From Pseudomonadota bacterium (GTDB taxonomy: Bacteria; Myxococcota_A; Bradymonadia; UBA4248): a stretch of 5,447 bases of DNA. The stretch covers positions 1 through 5,447 of the forward strand of contig WQTY01000175.1 in NCBI GenBank assembly GCA_009786045.1, given 5' to 3'. Under the pieces are notes generated by a model. The model had not been told where the DNA came from, did no database searches, and saw nothing but the letters and a program-made list of their open reading frames with translations. The position numbers and the translations under genes are program-made. Positions 1-5,352 of this stretch are shown one piece after another. Every line of letters starts with the position of its first letter. Positions within the stretch are counted from its first letter, which is position 1.

Positions 1-2
1 CT

Positions 3-362
3 GTCCGCGGGCGCGAAGAGGTGGCTGAGACGGAAAAAGAGGCTGCCGCTGAGGCAGAAGAGAAAGCCGATAAAGGCGTGAACCCCTTTGATGATGTGCT
101 CACAAACGCGGATTCAAACGCAGGAGACGTGTTTGCCTCGTTGTTTGGTGCCGGCAGCAAGGATTCAGAGTTCTCGCTGGACGCTGATTTGGGTCTGGCG
201 TCACCGAGTACTGAAGGGAAGGTTGCTTTTCCAACGCTCGGTTCAGCGCTCATTCCTCTGAGCGATTTTGCGAAGGATGAGACTGCTGAAGCCAAGGAGG
301 ATCCTCTCGACGAGCTTACAAAGCGTCTGGCAGCCAAGGCGGAAAAAAAAACTCTGAAATAA
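3..362 (+). CDS. ftsY: FtsY N-terminal acidic region, 5' part (start outside window, ends at frame break)
   Basis: This reading frame is open from the first bases of the window, so the true start lies upstream; the GTG at 21 is only an internal candidate. It encodes about 119 residues rich in Ala, Glu, Lys and Asp, with a short FDDVLTNAD segment and no recognisable domain, and stops at TAA 360-362. I read it as the amino-terminal A-like region of FtsY. Its last residues (LAAKAEKK) run straight into a run of nine A at 343-351, and a -1 shift there joins it to the 371-1699 frame, giving ...AEKKNSEISENLLDQAASDLEDEAW. Composition is the same on both sides of the join. In known FtsY proteins the acidic region helps membrane and translocon contact and varies greatly in length. 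The alternative is an unrelated upstream gene that ends just before ftsY; that is less likely because the 371 start has no ribosome binding site. Confidence 0.65.
   Translation, partial: VRGREEVAETEKEAAAEAEEKADKGVNPFDDVLTNADSNAGDVFASLFGAGSKDSEFSLDADLGLASPSTEGKVAFPTLGSALIPLSDFAKDETAEAKEDPLDELTKRLAAKAEKKTLK
343..351 (+). other. A9 homopolymer at the ftsY frame break (possible slippage site)
   Basis: Nine consecutive A, read GAA AAA AAA ACT in the upstream frame, contain the slippery heptamer A AAA AAA at 344-350. A -1 ribosomal shift, or one extra A added by transcriptional slippage, would fuse the two halves of ftsY. An AAGG at 335-338 lies a few bases upstream and could act as an internal SD-like stimulator. 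I see no convincing stem-loop downstream. A one-base under-call in a homopolymer would give the same picture. Confidence 0.5.
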
Positions 363-370
363 GCGAAAAT

Positions 371-1699
371 TTGCTCGATCAAGCTGCGAGCGACCTCGAA
401 GACGAAGCGTGGTTCGCAGCCCTTCAGCCCGCGGTGGCGGCAAAGGCCGAAGAAACGGCAGCGCCAATCCAGATCGAAGCAGAAACGAAAGCCAAAGAAA
501 TGCTTTCAGAGGTTGAAGCGCCGGTGGTGGCCGAGCCTGCGGTGGCGGTAAAGGCCGAAGAAACGGCAGCGCCAATCCAGCCCGAAGCAGACATGGGCAA
601 AGAGGCGCCGCCAAAGGCTGAAACACCGGCGACAGCCAAACCCGAAGAGACCGTAAAGGTTGTTAAAGAACTGGCTTCGCCGGCAGGGTCCGAAGCAGCT
701 GCGAAGGCCAAAGAAGTGCCATCAAAGGCCGAAGCGCCGGTGATAGCCAGGTCCGAAGAGGTCATGAAGGCTAAAGAAGCGCCAGATAAGAAGTCAGAGT
801 CACGTCGCCTTCGGGATGGCCTTGAAGCAACCCGTTCGCAGGGGTTCATTGCTCAGATTGGCAAGCTGTTTAAGGGACAGCTGAAGTCATCGGTAGTCGA
901 CGAGCTGGAAGAGGTGCTGTTCACGGCCGATATCGGTGTGCAGACCAGTGAACGCCTGTTGGAGAAAGTTACGGCTGGTTTGAAGGATAAGAGCGACGGG
1001 GCAGCAGCCTTTGCCCTGCTGCGCGAGGAAGTGCGAAAGATCCTCAAAGTCAGTGAACAGCCCTTCGAGATCGGAACAGAAGGACCACACGTTATTTTGA
1101 CCATTGGCGTCAACGGCGCGGGCAAAACGACGACGCTTGGCAAACTCGCCGCTCAGCTCGTCTCCGAAGGGAAGAAGGTTCTCCTGATCGCGGGCGATAC
1201 TTTCAGGGCGGCAGCCATCGAACAGCTCGAAGAGTGGACCAGGCGCTGTGGTGCGGAGCTGTTTTGCAGCAAGCAGGGATCGGATCCTTCCGGGACAATT
1301 TTCGATGGCATCAAGTACGCAAAGGACAATGGCTTTGATGTTGCGCTTGCTGACACCGCAGGGCGCCTTCATAATAAGAAGGCACTCATTGATGAGCTGA
1401 AAAAAATTCACCGGGTTGCCGGCAAGGCCATGTCAGGAGCTCCGCATCAGTGCTTGCTTGTGCTGGATGCGACCAACGGACAGAATGCACTCATGCAGGC
1501 GAGAGAGTTTGGAGAGGCGATTCCATTTTCTGGGGTGGTTCTGACAAAAATCGACGGCACTGCCAAGGGAGGCGTCATCATCGGGATTTGCGAAGAATTT
1601 AAAAAACCCATATATTTCATAGGCATCGGTGAGATGATCGATGACCTTCGGCGCTTTGATGCCGACGAGTTTCTGGATGCCCTGTTCGCAGAAAACTAA
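371..1699 (+). CDS. ftsY: Signal recognition particle receptor FtsY (rest of A region plus NG domain)
   Basis: FtsY is the SRP receptor: a membrane-associated GTPase that pairs with Ffh and delivers ribosome-nascent chain complexes to SecYEG. From the nominal TTG at 371 the frame has 442 codons. Residues 1-140 are an acidic, repetitive Ala/Glu/Pro/Lys linker. The helical N domain begins near residue 145 (RRLRDGLEATRSQGF). The G domain shows the P-loop GVNGAGKTTT from 246, DTFRAAA from 276, DTAGR from 328, TKIDGTAKGG from 392, and the closing GIGEMIDDLRRFDADEFLDALF typical of FtsY rather than Ffh (no M domain). The TTG has no SD and follows the TAA of the upstream frame by 8 bases, so it is probably not a real start: the protein is more likely continuous across the A9 run. 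An internal ATG at 764 could give a minimal NG form. Identification of FtsY is secure; how the 5' half is expressed is not. Confidence 0.96.
   Translation: MLDQAASDLEDEAWFAALQPAVAAKAEETAAPIQIEAETKAKEMLSEVEAPVVAEPAVAVKAEETAAPIQPEADMGKEAPPKAETPATAKPEETVKVVKELASPAGSEAAAKAKEVPSKAEAPVIARSEEVMKAKEAPDKKSESRRLRDGLEATRSQGFIAQIGKLFKGQLKSSVVDELEEVLFTADIGVQTSERLLEKVTAGLKDKSDGAAAFALLREEVRKILKVSEQPFEIGTEGPHVILTIGVNGAGKTTTLGKLAAQLVSEGKKVLLIAGDTFRAAAIEQLEEWTRRCGAELFCSKQGSDPSGTIFDGIKYAKDNGFDVALADTAGRLHNKKALIDELKKIHRVAGKAMSGAPHQCLLVLDATNGQNALMQAREFGEAIPFSGVVLTKIDGTAKGGVIIGICEEFKKPIYFIGIGEMIDDLRRFDADEFLDALFAEN
431..591 (+). repeat. Two copies of a 53-bp repeat inside the FtsY linker
   Basis: Positions 431-483 and 539-591 match at 50 of 53 bases, with a period of 108 bp (36 codons, in frame). 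Both encode AVAxKAEETAAPIQxEA. Weaker relatives continue downstream, for example KAEAPVIARSEE near 727-762. Near-identity at the nucleotide level, third positions included, points to recent duplication within a low-complexity linker. Confidence 0.85.
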
Positions 1700-1716
1700 A
1701 TTTAATCGCAGGCAGG

Positions 1717-1746
1717 TTGCACATATTCCGCAAGCTGTGGTATAGG
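1717..1746 (+). promoter_or_regulatory. Weak sigma-70-like promoter candidate upstream of the first barrel gene
   Basis: TTGCAC at 1717-1722 and TATAGG at 1741-1746 are separated by 18 bases, with 3/6 and 4/6 matches to the consensus hexamers. The site lies in the 159-bp gap after ftsY, about 115 bp before the next start. The same gap holds small dyads (CCTTGC/GCAAAGG with a GAA loop at 1754-1769; CCACA/TGTGG near 1779-1798). Support is positional and modest. Confidence 0.3.
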
Positions 1747-1845
1747 ATGAAAACCTTGCGAAGCAAAGGGGAGTAGTCCACAGGCTCTTGATTGTGGTTA
1801 GGTGTGCAGCTGTTAGTCAACTTGGACCATCACGAATGGTACGAT

Positions 1846-1851
1846 GAGGAG
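1846..1851 (+). promoter_or_regulatory. Ribosome binding site that decides the first barrel gene's start
   Basis: GAGGAG sits 7 bases before the ATG at 1859. The upstream in-frame ATG at 1844 has nothing SD-like before it, and its own codons form this GAGGAG. The start at 1859 also gives a cleaner signal peptide (MRRVLSVV...). Confidence 0.75.
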
Positions 1852-1858
1852 CTTTTTG

Positions 1859-2641
1859 ATGCGCCGTGTCCTCAGTGTAGTTATATTGGCATTAGTCATG
1901 ATGATGTTGCCTGGCTTGGCGATGAGTCAAGATGCGATGGCGTCTGGAGGCAGTGAGTCGTCTGCAAGGGAAGGAGACGGGAGTTCTGACGCCTTTCAGA
2001 GTCGCATTGTCGTGAGGAGTCAGAAAAAGAAACGCGAGTACAGCGACAAGATCGTCGTCATCCAACGCAAGCCGTTTATGAGACGCGGCCGCGTGGAATT
2101 GGCCCCGATGTTTTACGGAGGGATCAATGATGGGCTTCTTTTCCAGGTCGGCGTTGCAGGGCAGATCAATTACCATATCCTTGAGTGGCTGTACGTTGGT
2201 GTCTACGGTGGCTGGCAGGATTGGCGTTTTGTAAACCGAAAGTCTAATGGCCTTTCTGGTTCCTACGATGATGTGATTGATGCGACAGATGCCATCGTCA
2301 CCACGTCGATTGTCGACAGCTATGTGGGTGGCGTGGTTGGTTTTGTTCCCCTCTACGGAAAGTTCGCAATCTTCAACTCATCTGTTGTACACTGGGATTT
2401 GTCCCTGGGTGTTGGCGGCGGTGCTGTCTATACGCGTGTCAATGGTTTTAAACCCGCTGGTTTGATTAGTGTCGACCATCGCTGGTACCTGCTTAAGTGG
2501 CTAAGCCTGAATATCGGTGTGAAGGGCTGGATTTACCACGAAGATATTGGCAACCGAAAAGGTATCTTTACACACTGGCAGGCTGGAGTGGGCCTTGGCT
2601 TCTGGGTTCCGCCCTCATGGACATACAAGTCCGATTGGTAG
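1859..2641 (+). CDS. Secreted outer-membrane beta-barrel protein (myxobacterial type)
   Basis: The product has 260 residues. Residues 1-22 form a signal peptide (MRR, then a hydrophobic run VLSVVILALVMMMLPGLA, with probable cleavage near AMS-QD; no lipobox cysteine). Residues 23-75 are polar and charged, with Ser/Gly and a KKKRE stretch. From about residue 80 the chain alternates aromatic, glycine and hydrophobic residues as expected of short beta-hairpins. The segment VPLYGKFAIFN...HWDLSLGVGGG matches a motif I associate with the outer-membrane barrel family common in myxobacteria (OMP_myx_plus type). The chain ends in Trp (YKSDW), consistent with a BAM recognition signal. Some family members serve in gliding or envelope complexes, but nothing here fixes a specific role. 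The next gene is a distant paralogue 102 bp downstream on the same strand, so co-transcription is likely. The alternative start at 1844 would add five residues. Confidence 0.85.
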   Translation: MRRVLSVVILALVMMMLPGLAMSQDAMASGGSESSAREGDGSSDAFQSRIVVRSQKKKREYSDKIVVIQRKPFMRRGRVELAPMFYGGINDGLLFQVGVAGQINYHILEWLYVGVYGGWQDWRFVNRKSNGLSGSYDDVIDATDAIVTTSIVDSYVGGVVGFVPLYGKFAIFNSSVVHWDLSLGVGGGAVYTRVNGFKPAGLISVDHRWYLLKWLSLNIGVKGWIYHEDIGNRKGIFTHWQAGVGLGFWVPPSWTYKSDW

Positions 2642-2743
2642 TTTTAAGTCGTCGAAGTAAATGTTATTGTTTCGTTGGAGTTTGAACCACACAAGTTAAG
2701 CGCTGCTGCCGTTTTGACTTGAGAAAAAAGGATGGGATTACGC

Positions 2744-3496
2744 ATGAAGCGGTGGATTAGCCTTCTGGCGTTGATCATGTTATTTGGAATCGGGTTGCCT
2801 CAAACTTCCTTTGCTTTGGACGACGAGGAGGGCCTGTCCAGTCTTGAGAAAGGTGCGCCTGTGCGCCACTTGATGCTGCTTCGCTCCGGAAGGTTCGAAA
2901 TTCAGCCAGTGGCACAGTTTGGCATCAACGAAACTTTTAGCCAAAGCATCGGATTCGGGGCAAATTTGGCATATTACTTTACGAATTATCTTGGCATGGG
3001 TGCGTCCTTCATCTATAGCCCCCTCCATCTCAATAATGAGCTGGTTGATGCTGTGGCAAAAGAAGACTATGATGCAAGCGTTCGCAGAACGCTGGCCATT
3101 GCCCAGCCCCTGATGAACCTGGATGTGGGGTTGTATTATACGCCCCTGATGGGCAAGTTCTCTCTGTTTGGGTGGATTCTCAACTACGATGTGCATCTCT
3201 ATGCCGGTTTTGGAATGCTGATCATGGATTCTGTCTGCGCTGCGGGCGGTGCTATCTGTGAGAATGCCAAAAACAACAATCTCGAAGGGCCAAAGTTTGC
3301 TGGCGTAGTCGGGATAGGTACGCGCATCTTCTTTAACAACTTCATTGCCCTCAACCTGGAAGTTAAGAACTATCTGACAAAATATGCCGATTTCTCACGT
3401 GGCCCCACAGACGATCGTGCAAGATTCAAAAACTTTGTCGCTGGCACAATTGGCGTGAGCTTCTTCTTCCCCGTAACAGTCTACATGTCGCGCTAA
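2744..3496 (+). CDS. Second secreted outer-membrane beta-barrel protein, distant paralogue of its neighbour
   Basis: The product has 250 residues. Residues 1-25 are a signal peptide (MKRWISLLALIMLFGIGLPQTSFA) with probable cleavage before LDDEEG. The mature part begins with an acidic segment and then VRHLMLLRSGRFEIQPVAQFGINETF, a first strand region typical of myxobacterial-type barrels. The hallmark TPLMGKFSLFGWILNYDVHLYAGFGM lines up with PLYGKFAIFNSSVVHWDLSLGVGGG of the upstream gene, so the two are probably old tandem duplicates. Two cysteines (SVCAAGGAICENA) flank a likely loop and could form a disulphide. Unlike its neighbour it does not end in an aromatic residue (VTVYMSR). An in-frame ATG at 2732 is possible, but it sits directly on the AAGGAT element that can serve as SD for 2744 (spacing about 10). 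A strong terminator follows 20 bp after the stop. Confidence 0.85.
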   Translation: MKRWISLLALIMLFGIGLPQTSFALDDEEGLSSLEKGAPVRHLMLLRSGRFEIQPVAQFGINETFSQSIGFGANLAYYFTNYLGMGASFIYSPLHLNNELVDAVAKEDYDASVRRTLAIAQPLMNLDVGLYYTPLMGKFSLFGWILNYDVHLYAGFGMLIMDSVCAAGGAICENAKNNNLEGPKFAGVVGIGTRIFFNNFIALNLEVKNYLTKYADFSRGPTDDRARFKNFVAGTIGVSFFFPVTVYMSR

Positions 3497-3516
3497 GCAG
3501 TGACTTCGTAAAAATG

Positions 3517-3543
3517 GCGAGGGTCCAGGCCCTCGCTTTTTTT
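3517..3543 (+). terminator. Intrinsic terminator after the barrel genes, probably bidirectional
   Basis: GCGAGGG (3517-3523) pairs perfectly with CCCTCGC (3530-3536) around a six-base loop, followed by seven T at 3537-3543. Read on the minus strand the same stem is followed by CATTTTT, so it could also stop transcription coming from the minus-strand gene at 3877-4692. Confidence 0.9.
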
Positions 3544-3654
3544 ATGTCTTCAGCTCGCGTTAAGGTGCCTGTTATTTTTTTGCACCCTGAATCAACGATG
3601 ACTAGAGCGTTTTCAGCTTGAATCATGACATTTTCTTTGTCTCAGGGTTAACGC

Positions 3655-3747
3655 TGCACTCTGCCACCTTTATCCACAAGCGATACGAAGTGTCGCAAGG
3701 GAGTGCGGGCGAGGTGGAGCCAACTGTTGGCTTCTATTTTCCCGCAT
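3655..3747. repeat. Palindromic element, copy A
   Basis: It begins TGCACTCTGCC. A 7-bp stem GCGATAC/GTGTCGC (3680-3686 and 3690-3696) is closed by the triloop GAA. Around and after it lie CCACCT/AGGTGG (3664-3669 and 3712-3717) and TGCGGG/CCCGCA (3704-3709 and 3741-3746). A further hairpin AGCCAA/TTGGCT (3718-3723 and 3727-3732) sits inside the last pair. Layout and flanks match copy B at 3797-3865. Confidence 0.7.
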
Positions 3748-3772
3748 TCGCAGGTGAAAAACCGTCGCAAAA

Positions 3773-3800
3773 TGCGTCAATTTTGGTCAAAAATGATGCA
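3773..3800. repeat. Hairpin related to one in the rRNA leader
   Basis: TGCGTCAATTTT pairs with AAAAATGATGCA around a GGTC loop (one mismatch, one G-T). The reverse complement of 3773-3808 matches 5270-5305 at 28 of 36 bases, including 15 identical in a row (3773-3787 against 5291-5305). It lies between copies A and B of the palindromic element. Confidence 0.75.
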
Positions 3801-3865
3801 CTTTGCCCTCTACCCACAAGCAATGCGAAGCATTGCAGGGGGTGTGGGGGAGCATGTTCCCCCAC
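3797..3865. repeat. Palindromic element, copy B
   Basis: It begins TGCACTTTGCCC, like copy A. The perfect stem GCAATGC/GCATTGC (3820-3826 and 3830-3836) carries the same GAA triloop, and GTGGGGG/CCCCCAC (3844-3850 and 3859-3865) forms a second stem around an 8-base loop. CCCACA (3813-3818) can instead pair with TGTGGG (3843-3848), excluding the second stem. No T run follows in either direction, so it is not an ordinary terminator. Confidence 0.75.
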
Positions 3866-3876
3866 CAAAAAATGTT

Positions 3877-4692
3877 CTAGGGCCCATGCTCTGGCGAATC
3901 GGTTTCGTGTTGGGATTCAGATGAATGATGCGGCAGTACCAGGTTGAATGGGAGGGAGGCAGCGTTGTTGGTGCTTGGCAGCGAGCGAAAAGTCTTGGGA
4001 CGATCGGTGGCAGGAGATGGCGAAAGGAAGCAAATGGGGCGATGCATCCGATGCGGAGAAGTAAGCGTTGATGCTGAACGCGTTCGCCTGGATGGCAAAA
4101 ATCTTTGACCACAGGCCATGTCTTCGATCAACGACTTGATTTTGTCCATCGCCTTGTTGAACGTACGCTTGGTCATGGAACGGCTGGCAAGAATTGTTTG
4201 GATTGGTGTGCCTGCCATAAGCGCCTCGTAAATAAACCGATGCTCGGGATTTTCCAGCATACGCAATACCACATTTCGATCCAGCTTTCGGATCATTCTA
4301 TTTTCGGATTTGTCTGCGCAATAGTTCTCAGAACGTTGACGCTCCTCCTGCAATATCGTCAACACATCCGGATCAACCTGTATCGTCTCTTCACAGGGGC
4401 GGTGGCTGCCTTTGGGTATGGATGTCTTAGTTCGTCTCTTGTGGCCGCACATCTGCAGAGCGCCGTGTAAGGCATGATGGTAGCCGTAGACATACAAGTA
4501 CTTCGTGCAGATAGATTCATCAGAAGCCGATTTGTCGATAGCCCGAATGATTCCCTCCATCGCATAGCTTCGAAGATCCTCAATGGATAGCGTCGAAAAG
4601 CGCCGATGTACCAAGCGCGCGCAACCATGGCACAGTGCCATCAACGCTTGATAGTGACGAAGGAGATAAGCATTGCGTTCCAAATTTGTCAT
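3877..4692 (-). CDS. Divergent sigma-70-like protein
   Basis: The product has 271 residues from ATG 4692-4690, chosen because AGGGAGG ends 5 bases before it; the open frame runs back to 4851, but that stretch looks non-coding. Residues 10-88 resemble sigma region 2: LLRHYQALMALCHGCARLVHRR, then SIEDLRSYAMEGIIRAIDKSA like the DL..G..GL..AI helix of region 2, then TKYLYVYGYHHALHGALQMCGHKRR like the core-binding and -10 recognition part. Residues 145-192 (LENPEHRFIYEALMAGTPIQTILASRSMTKRTFNKAMDKIKSLIED) look like a region 4 helix-turn-helix. Regions 1 and 3 are not evident, and the usual aromatic -10 residues are not clearly conserved. Residues 193-271 are Ser/Pro/Thr/His-rich low complexity that may be disordered or out of frame. 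There is a CxxC at residues 21-24. It is convergent with the barrel genes and divergent from the rRNA operon. The role is inferred from fold-like patterns only; another two-helix DNA-binding protein is possible. Confidence 0.6.
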   Translation of the reverse strand: MTNLERNAYLLRHYQALMALCHGCARLVHRRFSTLSIEDLRSYAMEGIIRAIDKSASDESICTKYLYVYGYHHALHGALQMCGHKRRTKTSIPKGSHRPCEETIQVDPDVLTILQEERQRSENYCADKSENRMIRKLDRNVVLRMLENPEHRFIYEALMAGTPIQTILASRSMTKRTFNKAMDKIKSLIEDMACGQRFLPSRRTRSASTLTSPHRMHRPICFLSPSPATDRPKTFRSLPSTNNAASLPFNLVLPHHSSESQHETDSPEHGP

Positions 4693-4697
4693 GTCAG

Positions 4698-4704
4698 CCT
4701 CCCT
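4698..4704 (-). promoter_or_regulatory. Ribosome binding site of the sigma-like gene
   Basis: AGGGAGG on the minus strand lies 5 bases before the ATG at 4692. It fixes this start over in-frame ATGs further upstream (4851 and 4779), which lack a comparable site. Confidence 0.8.
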
Positions 4705-4760
4705 GTGAAAAACATACGCGCATCCGAAAAAATACTGCCTGTCACTGATGTGTGACTGCT

Positions 4761-4800
4761 TTGTCAGGGGGTTGTTCATTCGCAGGGAACCCCTTGACAA
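4761..4800. promoter_or_regulatory. 13-bp inverted repeat, possible operator or leader hairpin
   Basis: TTGTCAGGGGGTT (4761-4773) and AACCCCTTGACAA (4788-4800) are complementary at 12 of 13 positions, the remaining one being a G-T pair, around a 14-base loop. It is centred about 88 bp upstream of the sigma-like start. Neither strand has a T run after it, so it is more likely an operator or mRNA leader hairpin than a terminator. Confidence 0.55.
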
Positions 4801-5011
4801 TCTCACCCTCCAAATTAATCGAATCACCTGGGAATCGTGGCCTGGTGCCATACTGCCGAAAACAGCCTGTTGCGGATTTGTTTGCAGAAACTAACCCGCG
4901 ATGTTGGGCACCTAATCACTATAAGGGCACTTTTAAGGAGAAATGGACAAAGAAAATGCAAAAAAATTGTTGTCAGCCCTCGACAGCATGTGCCGAGGGC
5001 GACAGTGTCTA

Positions 5012-5027
5012 TGTCAAAAGTTTGACA
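5012..5027. promoter_or_regulatory. Small perfect inverted repeat upstream of the rRNA promoter
   Basis: TGTCAAA and TTTGACA flank an AG, forming a 16-base operator-sized dyad about 100 bp upstream of the -35 box. AGTGTC at 5004-5009 can also pair with GACACT at 5024-5029. The half-site resembles the arms of the 4761-4800 repeat (TTGTCA/TGACAA). Confidence 0.4.
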
Positions 5028-5117
5028 CTACCGCCACTGCGCCTCAACCGTGCGCCTTGGGCAAAGCGAGATCTGTGCCAACTAAGCACGATGAGGTTGA
5101 AATAAAGTGTGATGAGC

Positions 5118-5157
5118 AAAAAAAGTACTTGACCTCTTTGGCGAAGATACCTATAAG
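5118..5157 (+). promoter_or_regulatory. Strong rRNA operon promoter
   Basis: TTGACC (5129-5134) and TATAAG (5152-5157) have the ideal 17-base spacing and each match 5 of 6 consensus bases. Seven A at 5118-5124 just upstream could act as an UP element. Transcription would start near 5164, giving a leader of about 193 nt before mature 16S. No boxA-type antitermination sequence was recognised in the leader. Confidence 0.8.
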
Positions 5158-5237
5158 CCTTCTCGCTGCTTGGGAGACCAGAGATTGGTTGCTTGGGCTG
5201 GCAAAGTGAAAACCGAAGAAGAGAGAGAATAGAAAAA

Positions 5238-5257
5238 GCTATCACAAAAGTGATAGC
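5238..5257 (+). repeat. rRNA leader hairpin 1
   Basis: GCTATCAC (5238-5245) and GTGATAGC (5250-5257) form a perfect 8-bp stem with an AAAA loop. It follows a polypurine stretch (5215-5237) and is the first of four successive leader hairpins. Confidence 0.75.
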
Positions 5258-5279
5258 AGCAGAAGTGCGAGCCAAAAGT

Positions 5280-5303
5280 CGTCAATTTTTACCAAAATTG
5301 ACG
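5280..5303 (+). repeat. rRNA leader hairpin 2, dispersed repeat copy
   Basis: CGTCAATTTT (5280-5289) and AAAATTGACG (5294-5303) form a perfect 10-bp stem with a TACC loop. The surrounding 36 bases match the reverse complement of 3773-3808 at 28 positions, so this hairpin belongs to a repeat also present outside the rRNA operon. Confidence 0.8.
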
Positions 5304-5321
5304 CAACGTCAAACAAATGAT

Positions 5322-5341
5322 CTGGTGACATTTGTCACCAG
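5322..5341 (+). repeat. rRNA leader hairpin 3
   Basis: CTGGTGACA (5322-5330) and TGTCACCAG (5333-5341) form a perfect 9-bp dyad (8 bp with an ATTT loop as RNA). It lies 16 bases before the predicted mature 16S end. Precursor processing or folding is a plausible role, unproven. Confidence 0.7.
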
Positions 5342-5352
5342 TCGAATAAAAA

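Larger units (their letters stand above)
3544..3876. other. Gene-free stretch with structured repeats
   Basis: No reading frame here is credible on either strand: those present are short, cross the palindromes and have no proper start. The left part (3544-3654) shows nothing beyond a T-rich run. From 3655 onward it is almost entirely inverted repeats, listed separately. It lies between two convergent genes. Confidence 0.7.
4705..5128. other. Divergent intergenic region between the sigma-like gene and the rRNA promoter
   Basis: About 424 bp without a convincing gene. It holds inverted repeats at 4741-4756 (GTCAC/GTGAC), 4761-4800 and 5012-5027. A perfect TTGACA at 4794-4799 lacks a matching -10, and a TATAAG at 4920-4925 lacks a -35. 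An 88-codon frame from ATG 4943 has AAGGAG only 2 bases before it and runs through the rRNA promoter, so I do not call it. I found no clear minus-strand promoter for the sigma-like gene. Confidence 0.6.

Noticed and set aside
243..1411. Several long minus-strand frames under ftsY
   Set aside because: They are antisense to a secure conserved gene with strong codon bias, and their products are low-complexity mirror images of the repeat-rich linker.
3655..3865. CRISPR array or integron attC sites
   Set aside because: There are only two diverged copies with internal dyads and a single intervening segment; no regular spacers, cas genes, integrase or recognisable attC core sites.
3844..3870. GC-rich hairpin as an intrinsic terminator
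   Set aside because: It is followed by A residues on the plus strand and by CCCCCT on the minus strand, so the required T run is missing in both directions.
3618..3947. 109-codon plus-strand frame over the repeats
   Set aside because: It crosses both palindromic copies, has no ribosome binding site, and its Cys/Pro/Lys-rich product reflects the hairpin sequence.
4794..4824. Perfect TTGACA suggesting a plus-strand promoter
   Set aside because: No acceptable -10 hexamer lies 15-19 bases downstream, and the hexamer is part of the right arm of the 4761-4800 inverted repeat.
4693..4851. N-terminal extension of the sigma-like frame to ATG 4851
   Set aside because: The upstream 53 codons overlap the inverted repeats, and the ATG at 4692 has a near-ideal ribosome binding site; the extension has no domain-like content.
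4943..5209. 88-codon plus-strand frame starting at ATG 4943 with AAGGAG just before it
   Set aside because: The SD-to-ATG spacing is only 2 bases, the frame runs through the rRNA -35/-10 and into the leader, and the product has no recognisable features.
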